Below are positions 56,895-64,000 of a DNA stretch of 64,000 bases, piece after piece. This DNA comes from Astrocystis sublimbata. Lineage: Eukaryota; Ascomycota; Sordariomycetes; Xylariales; Xylariaceae. The number at the start of each line of letters is the position of its first letter. The first letter of the stretch is position 1. Position numbers and translations under genes: made by a program. The DNA is taken from assembly GCA_022453515.1 (NCBI GenBank), contig JAJNNY010000019.1, positions 496,001 to 560,000 on the forward strand. Direction: 5' to 3'. The notes beneath the pieces are model-generated. The model made no database searches and was not told where the DNA came from. It was given only the letters and a program-made list of their open reading frames with translations.

Positions 56895-59097
56895 ACCAAG
56901 ACCCGCGATGGATGATGCGAGTGAAGGCCAGTGATTATCTGCTGAGTGTGTACGGTCGAAGGACGATGACGGCGGGATGCTGACTATGAGGGCATTCGCA
57001 AGGCCGTGGCTAGTGTCTGTTGTCCCTCTCTTCAAGTTCTAGACAATGTAATCTCGTATGCTTTTGTGCTTGCGCGCATGTATCGACGGCATGCATCGAG
57101 AGGGATAGCCGCTCCTGTGATGGATGGATGGTATTGCTTGAAGTTGGGCGCGGAGAGAAAGGAGGAATGTTTGTTTACCTACCTCGAGTACCTATCCATC
57201 TACCTGCCTTACCACTACATGTCGAGTCTGTCTGTTTATTCCTTGTTTATGTGCAGAGGCGCGATGCGAATAGCGAGAAGGACATGCCCAATGTGCTTGG
57301 GGACTCGGGTGCGTTAAGTAGTACTTGCCCTGGGCAGCTACTGCCACCATGATGCACGCCTCGGTCTGATGAATAGAAGAAGTTGGAACCAGATGAAGCT
57401 CAGATCCAATGATCCGTTCAGGAAATGACGGCGCCCTCATCGAACAGGTAAGGTACCTACCTAGGTAGCTGCCTTGTAGGACCTCCTTACCTCCTTCACG
57501 ATTGGGTTTTACCATAGCTCCTGCTTCACCTAATTGTTCAAGAGGCAGGTGGAGGACGCCCTGCAACCTGCGAACGTCGACAAGGAAGGTTGGGACTTGC
57601 AGCGCCGGCCGACCTGTCCCGACTTACCTACCTGGTATAAATCCAAAGCCATACATACGGCATAGCATGGCAAGCGCCTAATCAGTCAGAACACGATGGC
57701 CGAATTGGCCGAGAACGAGCTTCATTTGTACGAGCTATTGTATAAGTAACCATGTCTGTAAACAGTACTATTTCCACGAACCGTGGAGTCCCATGCAGTA
57801 TCCCATATCTAGAGTAATCAATCAATGTGCTGCAGTTGATACACATGTCAATGTTGAACGTCGCTCGACGCGCAAATGCCCTCTTCCCCTGCTCCTCAAT
57901 ACTGCACCTTTGAATTCAACGCTTTAGCCCACCAACAACCTCACCCAACCTCACAAAAATGCCGATATTTCGAAAAGTTGCTGTAATGGGATCGGAACAT
58001 CCAAATATCTATCTGCTAGGCGAACAAGCACCTTCGATGTGGATTCAGGGGAGGCCGTTGGTGCTGGATTTGTCGGAACAGGGAGTTGACAGCCGCTCTG
58101 CTTTGTTTTCAACGTCATGTTTCTATCCTTGGTTCCTTCTTAACCGGCTTAACCGGTTCTTTAACCCTGTACGAGAGGTGGTCAGTCTATGCGGTGCTCT
58201 TCGGCTGGCAGACTGGGCAAGGAACGCCTCGAGAAGACATGTTTCGACAGCAAGTTAAACCTTGCAAGGAGAGCGAGGATCATGTGTGCTGAGCGAGATA
58301 GTTGACCGCCGTCGTGTCCTATCTTTCTGCTTTCACTGACCTCGGCACATCCGGTACATCACCCAACTTCGTGCATACCGTGCGTAGGGCAGCAGTGTTC
58401 CGTAGAAAGATTGCAGCCATTTGCCGAAGTCAAGTATCAACCCTGAAAGAGTACATCAGAAAGCTGGTCAGCCTCTCAAAGCGTTCGTGGGTCTTGTGTG
58501 GCTCTCTCACCGTACCCTGCGGATGCAGCACGCATATGGCCGACATATTTATATGCGCCAAGGGCTACCCTGAATGTAAACGGCTTGCCATCGTCGGCGC
58601 GGTGGAAGGCGTAGCGTCTGCCAAGACAAGACATCTTGTGTTGATGGAGTCGTCGTTCTCTAGCCGCGTGTTTTGTGCGGATACTGGAGTTTGGAATGTA
58701 AACAATGGTGTTTTCTGATCCCGTACCGCTGCTATGCCATAATTCCGCCCAGGTAGGTACCTTAAGTACTTGGTAGGTAACTGCACATCAAGGACCGCAG
58801 TTTGGTGCGCATATGAGAAGTTACAGGTCGGGAGCACCGGTCGTGACTTCTATCATGACAGCCATAGTTACCGTGGCACAACTTCGACGATTGAATGCCG
58901 GTGGTCAACGTTTACTTGCACCTGCTACGCCACCTACTTGTGGTCTATGAGAACGCTTTGTAAGGTCAGCTGCTATTGCTCGGGTTGTGCTTGTGGCGAG
59001 GGGCCACTCTAATTGGAAAGTGGCATATCGTACATCGAACTGTGCTGCCCGTCTACTTGCCACATGGGACACAGTGGGCTGTCTTCAATGAGGTCGT
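56895..59097. other. intergenic region with two weak candidate frames
   Basis: About 2.2 kb. CTAGGTACC-type motifs occur at about 57447-57470 and 58751-58780. Two plus-strand frames (57959-58258 and 58302-58718) are listed separately at low confidence or rejected. Confidence 0.45.
57959..58258 (+). CDS. questionable small ORF with fungal-like start context
   Basis: A 99-residue frame beginning MPIFRKVAVMGSEHPNIYL after a CACCAACAACC...CACAAAAATG leader typical of fungal 5' UTRs. No domain, signal peptide or splice partner is evident, and the second half reads like random sequence. Kept only because of the start context. Confidence 0.2.
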   Translation: MPIFRKVAVMGSEHPNIYLLGEQAPSMWIQGRPLVLDLSEQGVDSRSALFSTSCFYPWFLLNRLNRFFNPVREVVSLCGALRLADWARNASRRHVSTAS

Positions 59098-60114
59098 TCA
59101 ATCCATTTTGTACTTGATAACGACATCGCCTTGACCTTTACTCAGTCGATTTCCATACGCGTCCCACAACGCTCTTTCCTTGTATGTCACAGTCCCTTCC
59201 CAGTCAACGAAGATTAGGGTTTGCCTTTGCGTTCCATATGCGCCTTTCATGAAGTTGACGAAAGGATCGGCTTTGGCCGGTCTATCGGGATCGCTCTTGT
59301 CCTCGATTTCGTCGAATGCCGCCTTCGCTTTACCCTCCTCCGCCGCATCGACCATGTCTTTCCAGTTCTCCGAGTCGCCAAAAGCTGGGATGAATATCGA
59401 GTGCCGAAGGGCGTCCATATGGTCCTGCATCGACATGTTCGGCCGCAGCGGCATGGTATCATCGTCGAGGACCTTGAACAGGCGTTCCATAAGCTGTTCC
59501 TCGTCCAGTTCCCTCTCGATGGCCTCCTGTATTGCTTCATGCAGTAGCTCCTTGCCCCTTTTTATCTTGGGCCAAGCAGGGGGGTCGATATAGATAGTAT
59601 TGCTGAGTCCATATATTGCGCCCCTATCGCCCCCGATACGAGGCACCGCCTCGAGCTCGTCACACCGGTTTGTGATGATGGCCAAGGGCTCGGCATCACC
59701 TGCCGACCTTTGCTTGAGGTCCCCGCAAATGAGAGAGAACCCTCCAGATGCCTTGGTCGCTGGGTCATCTACCATCCGCTTCACAAAGTCATCGAGTTTC
59801 TCCTCAACTGGCGCCGTCAACCATGCTGTCGGTAGGGCGCCCCGGCTGCGCACGCCGCATATGGCGTGGTCCGGATCATCCTGGCTCGACTCCCGGTAAT
59901 TGGTCAGAATGGCAAGGCGACCACCGCTGTTAACACCCATCCATGTACCGCGTTCACGACGGTGCAAGTCCCGAGGTGATAGGATCCGGGTGCCCGAGGG
60001 GTGGTGAGTCCACCAATGGGGCCGGCTCGTAGGCCTGAGAATATACTCATCTCTGTTGTCGAGGGCAATGAGGGCGTATCTAGGATGCGCCGTAGTCAGG
60101 AGGGCAATGCACAT
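59098..60114 (-). CDS. TANGO2/NRDE-family protein
   Basis: Single exon, 338 residues from the ATG at 60114; the longer frame begins at a GTG and was not used. With this start the second residue is Cys (MCIALLTTAHPRYALIALDN), followed by DNRDE, the NRDE motif. RGTWMGVNSGGRLAILTNYR and GGFSLICGDL are also typical. The C-terminal part carries RQTLIFVDWEGTVTYKERAL, as in many fungal members. The family is linked in animals to Golgi organisation, mitochondria and haem or lipid handling; the biochemical activity is not settled. Length and motifs fit an intact copy. Confidence 0.93.
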   Translation of the reverse strand: MCIALLTTAHPRYALIALDNRDEYILRPTSRPHWWTHHPSGTRILSPRDLHRRERGTWMGVNSGGRLAILTNYRESSQDDPDHAICGVRSRGALPTAWLTAPVEEKLDDFVKRMVDDPATKASGGFSLICGDLKQRSAGDAEPLAIITNRCDELEAVPRIGGDRGAIYGLSNTIYIDPPAWPKIKRGKELLHEAIQEAIERELDEEQLMERLFKVLDDDTMPLRPNMSMQDHMDALRHSIFIPAFGDSENWKDMVDAAEEGKAKAAFDEIEDKSDPDRPAKADPFVNFMKGAYGTQRQTLIFVDWEGTVTYKERALWDAYGNRLSKGQGDVVIKYKMD

Positions 60115-61064
60115 TATTTCCGAAGGCACGGCACTTGTGAAACTCGGGGCCGTGAGATGAACGGAGATTTATTTTTTGGTTTAATTCTCGCTCCGTGGTG
60201 TCTTCCTGTCTTTTTTCTTCTCTTTTTTTTTTTCCTGGATCCCAGCAATTTTATGACCCGTGGCAACGACGATTTGAAAGAGAATTGTGCAAATTATAGA
60301 CCGTCCAGGTCGCTTTTTGGAATAGAAATGAAAGGGCGGTAGGTTGCGTTGGGCGGCCGAGAGCCAGTGAATTAGCTTAGCAACCCAACCAGGCTTGCGT
60401 TCGGCACCAGGTCATGCATGAGCTGAATAACACCGTGACAGGCCTGCGACCAGTGCGCGATGATAAGACGTGTTCTGGTGAGTCCACTGGGTGGCCGACA
60501 CGTCTCAAGTAGATCTAGCGGAGAGTATACAGACTGCTCCAGATCCTGAATCGCTATACTGCTCAAGCCCGTGCGACGTGCGACGTGCGACGTGCGATCT
60601 CGGCTCCAGCAAGATAATGAATGAATGTACTTGGAGTCTTCTCTTAGCTCTTAGACAGGTAGGCGAGTTAGAAGGAGGCCTTAGTGATGGACCATACCAT
60701 GGTCAATGTCCTACGGCCCGTGCGTTCGGGGCAGGTGTACACTGTGCAGCTGGCGGATCCGTGTCGGGTCGCTGACAGCTGCACCTGTCTGCCTCTCCGT
60801 CACCGGCCGAGTAATATGTACCAGGTAGGACCCATGATATGTAATAGTACCTACAAGCAAGTGCGTGCTGCAAGTACATGTAATGTCGGAAAGTCATCGC
60901 ACATATAGACAACATCCCCAAAGCCAGCCAGCATAATACCAATGGGACTCAAGTTTGGGTACCCCGTTGTCAAGCATCATTTCCGAGGGCTTCCAAGTGG
61001 CACAATTTATCTGTGTCTATTCATTCCGCCCGGCAATCTAGATCATGGATGCCTCAGGCTCTAA
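60115..61064. other. intergenic region
   Basis: About 950 bases between two minus-strand genes, with a poly-T run near 60209-60233 and a 7-base tandem repeat at 60571-60597; no gene supported. Confidence 0.5.
60571..60597. repeat. (GTGCGAC)n tandem repeat
   Basis: Nearly four copies of the heptamer GTGCGAC. Confidence 0.75.
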
Positions 61065-62014
61065 TCATCTGACATACGAACAGGAGACAGAGCTGGAGCT
61101 CGATGTCGAGCAGCTGGTATAAACCTTGTCGCCCTGTTTGATGTCGTATATGATGGCCTTGTCGAGCTCACTGCCGCCGTTGACGCTGGCGTTGGTGAAA
61201 TCCACCCGTCCAAAGTCCGCAAAAGGCACCAGCAGGTTGCCTTGCGAGAAGTCCTCAACGATCCATTCCGCATTTGTCTGGCACAGGTTACCAATCTCGT
61301 CGGTAAACTTGTGCGAGACTGTTTTCCCTGTCGTTTTGTTGTCAAGTGTCACAACACCACTGTTTCTACCCGTCGCCATCACCGTCATTACGATCGAGTC
61401 GCCACCCGAGATTTCAAAGTCCGTGAATTTGTAGGACTGCAACCAATTCTTAGACACCAACACGCTCATCATATGGGGTCTGGATGTCTCTTGTTGTGTG
61501 GCATGGTGTCTTTCTGTTACTTACATAATCAGGATACCATTCATACCAGCCGTAGTACGTGGCTTGCCCCCCCTTGACACCAAAGTCGACTCCAGTCTGC
61601 AGAATAGCGGACTGGCAAGAGCTTCCATCGATACCGACCCATGCCGACCCAAGATATGTCTTTGTGCTACTCCCCCCGGCTGGCATGGCAGGCTTTGGAA
61701 CCACGATCGTTCCCGAAACGGTTGTATATCCAGTGCCTATTGGACATGTCAGTTCCGCCTCGAAGAGCTGAGTTGGCGCACTGCATAGGCTTCAAACCTG
61801 TCATAACAGCACCAGCCCAATTTGATGTATACTCATTGTGAGTGTTGTTGTTTTCTACCAGCAACGGCCCAAGGTCACCTCCGTTGGATAACCGTGGTGG
61901 GCTGGTGCGCCGAAGACTTGGTTCGGTCTCGGGTCGGCGACGTACAGCGAAGCCGGAGATTGGAACTACTAGGCCCGCCCAAGCGATTGTGCTGAAAATA
62001 GATGGAATCTTCAT
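61065..62014 (-). CDS. eqolisin (peptidase A4, glutamic peptidase), secreted
   Basis: Exons 62014-61798, 61736-61525 and 61436-61065 join in frame to 266 residues, matching the preproprotein size of the family. The signal peptide is MKIPSIFSTIAWAGLVVPIS; a basic propeptide (VRRRPETEPSLRR) follows. Mature-enzyme hallmarks are YTSNWAGAV, TYLGSAWVGIDGSSC, the catalytic Gln in AILQTGVDF, YYGWYEWYPDY, and the catalytic Glu in AEWIVEDF. The acceptor GTTGCAG of exon 3 was chosen because it gives YPDYSYKFTDFEISGGD; using an earlier AG causes a frame stop. Eqolisins are acid proteases that use a Glu/Gln dyad, secreted by fungi in acid environments. A TATA-like GATATAATG lies about 110 bases upstream. 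Confidence 0.93.
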
Positions 62015-63105
62015 GATACAAAACTGATTGAAAGGGCGATTATGGGTTCAAGGATCACTGCAAACAAAGAATGGCAGCAAACCAGCCCAAAAACTCAACA
62101 TGCCAAGCGTGATGAGATCATACATTATATCCTCTCATAAGTAATCATCCTGCATTGGGAGACACTACAACAATCGCCATCGTGGGTGTGAATGATAAGG
62201 AAAGGCCAGATCTCGGTTCCATCATTACATTGAACGCCAGTGATCGGCAATATACCCGCCAGTTTTGCCACGGGCCTAGACCTCACGGAAACATGCCTGT
62301 ATATACTAAGAATAGCGATATATTACAACCTGCTCCTGGGGTCGATAAGGCAACATTCAACAATGGCGAGCTCCCGGTCTAGAATACCATTAGGTATCAG
62401 GGGGTTCGTGTGACATTTCTCACTAAAGTTCCGGGGATGAGGGGTGGGCGAATTTCCGGGTAATTAATTACAACCAATGGAAGAATCCGCAATAGCGGTG
62501 TTTGGGCTGGCCAAGGGTAAACAATGTCACCGGTTAATCTTCGAGAGGAAAGACGAAGGAGAGTGCTAAGTTCCTTGACATGAACGCCAATTCTGTAGAC
62601 ATTGAATTCGTCTGTATTCCCAGCAGAAGCAAAGGCTACAGCTCCTGTTCGAATAGCAGAACACAAGCTACATTAAATCCCGATGGCAAGCCTGCGCATC
62701 TACAATTATAATTACAAGTTGTGTCGCATAGTACAAGTCAATTGATACTTGACTCCAATATCTAAGACTTAGACTTGTGATAGATTGTGATAGATTGTCA
62801 CGACTCTTTGCTGCTCGAACATGCTAAGTATAACTACCAGAAGCTAAGTATGAGGTATATTCAATCAAAATTCTCACTTAGTGGCAACTGCAGTCGATGA
62901 CTAGGTAAACATCTGAGTCGTAACTACTAGGCTGTCTCAGAAGTGGCAAATTACGAGCCCACATGCGTAATCCTACAAGTAATTGTTGAGTAGAGGCGTT
63001 TATTATAGAAATAAATCCCATTAAATGTGGTAGATGTCACTACAAAGTGTAATACATCAAGCAATATGCTGCATAATATCCAAGGAACTAACTAATTCAT
63101 CTAAG
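62015..63105. other. intergenic region, AT-rich towards the right
   Basis: About 1.1 kb with a short duplicated TGATAGATTG near 62778-62800; only random frames. It flanks the second SNF2-like gene. Confidence 0.5.
62123..62132 (-). promoter_or_regulatory. TATA-like element of the eqolisin gene
   Basis: Minus-strand GATATAATG about 110 bases upstream of the ATG at 62014; position-based inference. Confidence 0.35.
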
Positions 63106-64000
63106 CTACATCCTACTTCCATCCATCGTCAAGTCAGCAATCGATTGATCCAACAAATCCTCGTAATCAACGTCCTTATTCGTATCCCCGCGGGCAAGTT
63201 CGTTCCGGTTCATATTCCTTTGATATCTCATCCGCTCTGAAACGTTATTGGGGTCGTATAACTGCCAAAGCATCACCTTCATGTCGTTGCCTGGTCTATC
63301 TGAACGCCCGAAAGACTGCTTCGCCTTCTCATCATCTACCAGGACTTCAGTGAGTATGACGCTGTTTACACGTTGAAGATTATGACCTTCTCCGAAGACG
63401 TCCGCTGTACTGATCAGCACCTTGCAGCGATTGTCATCCCGACAGCTCTCTTGCATGAATGTAGTATATCTTGATCTGACCGATGGTTCGACACCCGAGT
63501 GAGCGTACAAGAATATGATCTTCTTCTGCTTGATATCTTCGCGATGGCTGTGCCAAAGCACGATGAAGGTTAGAAATGCGGTAATAGGCGCGGAGCCGAA
63601 TACTAGACAATGTCTGGCATTGGTACCATCTGGTGGTGGTGGACCCCACACGCTATTGATGGCCTCGTTACCTGGATTGCATGCCTGGATATCAATCAAA
63701 TGACGAATGTATTTCTCAACCCAGTCAATTTTTCGGGAATCCCGCTTTAAATTGTGTATATGGGTATAAAATGGAGATTGGACGAGCACATCATCTACTT
63801 TCTGAACCAAGTCGCCAATCGGTTCGGAATTGAACTCCTTTGGATCAAGCAATCGACTTATCTCTTTTGCAATGTCTTGAAAGTTTTCAACCAGTAGGTC
63901 CTTAGGTTCGGTGTGACCTTTCTCGGTAAGAGTAGCGACATATGGAAAACAAGACGATCTGCTAATAATTGCGAATTCCCTATTATCATTTTCGCGATTT
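63106..64000 (-). CDS. SNF2-like helicase/ATPase relative, C-terminal part (cut by window edge)
   Basis: The minus-strand frame is open from the window edge to the stop at 63106, about 298 residues. It aligns by eye with lobe 2 of the protein at 43941-47393: FAIISRSSCFPYVATL corresponds to PQILLRSSTFPALAQV, ISRLLDPKEF to ISRILSPKKL, PPPPDGTNARHCLVF to GPPPKDGTNIRHLLVF, and IIFLYAHSGVE to VVFLYVHSGVD. Motif V is VFGEGHNLQ and motif VI is QSFGRSDRPGN, where the last Gln of the SNF2 consensus is Asn. The protein ends MDGSRM soon after lobe 2, so it lacks the C-terminal OTU-like domain. The ATPase lobe 1 lies outside the window. Function is unknown. Confidence 0.85.
   Translation of the reverse strand, partial: NRENDNREFAIISRSSCFPYVATLTEKGHTEPKDLLVENFQDIAKEISRLLDPKEFNSEPIGDLVQKVDDVLVQSPFYTHIHNLKRDSRKIDWVEKYIRHLIDIQACNPGNEAINSVWGPPPPDGTNARHCLVFGSAPITAFLTFIVLWHSHREDIKQKKIIFLYAHSGVEPSVRSRYTTFMQESCRDDNRCKVLISTADVFGEGHNLQRVNSVILTEVLVDDEKAKQSFGRSDRPGNDMKVMLWQLYDPNNVSERMRYQRNMNRNELARGDTNKDVDYEDLLDQSIADLTMDGSRM

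Noticed and set aside
56895..57035. N-terminal extension of the Ser-rich protein to 57035
   Set aside because: The extension begins with TTG, and no ATG lies in frame upstream of 56894; an upstream exon is possible but not visible.
58302..58718. 138-codon plus-strand frame between the Ser-rich gene and TANGO2
   Set aside because: No domain, poor continuity with the frame at 57959, and no splice sites joining the two convincingly.
60209..60233. Poly-T run near the TANGO2 start as a retroelement tail
   Set aside because: It is short, with no adjacent retroelement coding sequence or target duplication; an ordinary homopolymer in promoter DNA is more likely.
1..64000. tRNA, rRNA or CRISPR features
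   Set aside because: No cloverleaf-compatible A/B-box pairs, rRNA-like blocks or regularly spaced repeats were noticed by eye; a tRNAscan-SE and Infernal run would be decisive.

Overview
The window looks like nuclear DNA of a filamentous ascomycete (Pezizomycotina). Protein-coding genes carry many short (about 50-150 nt) GT-AG introns. Gene types are typical of moulds: cluster-type cytochrome P450s, a Baeyer-Villiger monooxygenase, an eqolisin peptidase, a DUF1996 secreted protein and a GFA-domain protein. The housekeeping genes (proteasome alpha subunit, TFIIH Tfb2, Bye1-like factor) are clearly fungal in form. The species cannot be resolved from sequence alone. All splice models below were read by eye and checked only for frame continuity and family motifs; no transcript evidence was available.

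Layout: 1-2.4 kb intergenic; MATE transporter (2.4-3.9 kb, +); a nine-exon cytochrome P450 (5.2-7.2 kb, -); HAD-family pyrimidine 5'-nucleotidase-like gene (8.9-9.8 kb, +); long intergenic DNA; coiled-coil protein (13.7-16.5 kb, +); long intergenic DNA; a large secreted Ser/Thr-rich protein (19.7-23.1 kb, -), divergent from a small signal-peptide/GPI-like surface protein (23.6-24.4 kb, +); Bye1-like PHD/TFIIS/SPOC protein (24.8-27.8 kb, -); proteasome subunit alpha-3/PSMA4 (29.8-30.7 kb, +); GMPPA-like nucleotidyltransferase (31.5-33.1 kb, +); double GFA-domain protein (33.6-34.8 kb, -); Baeyer-Villiger-type monooxygenase and a second P450 in tandem (35.7-39.7 kb, +), separated by an AT-rich island; DUF1996 protein (41.2-42.9 kb, +); a 1150-residue SNF2-like ATPase with a C-terminal domain resembling an OTU-type cysteine peptidase (43.9-47.4 kb, +); copper amine oxidase ending in the peroxisomal signal SKL (48.2-50.6 kb, -); TFIIH subunit Tfb2 (52.7-54.3 kb, +); a Ser-rich unknown (55.3-56.9 kb, -); TANGO2/NRDE protein (59.1-60.1 kb, -); eqolisin (A4) peptidase (61.1-62.0 kb, -); and, running off the right edge on the minus strand, the C-terminal half of a second, divergent relative of the SNF2-like ATPase.

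Conserved core genes (roughly 24.8-34.8 kb and 52.7-60.1 kb) alternate with accessory stretches (35.7-50.6 kb and 61-64 kb) holding secreted enzymes, oxidative enzymes and the two unusual ATPases. The strongest candidates for something undescribed are the SNF2-like/OTU-like fusion and its nearby truncated or differently built relative. The BVMO-P450 pair may be a small oxidative module, but no backbone synthase (PKS, NRPS or terpene cyclase) is present in the window.
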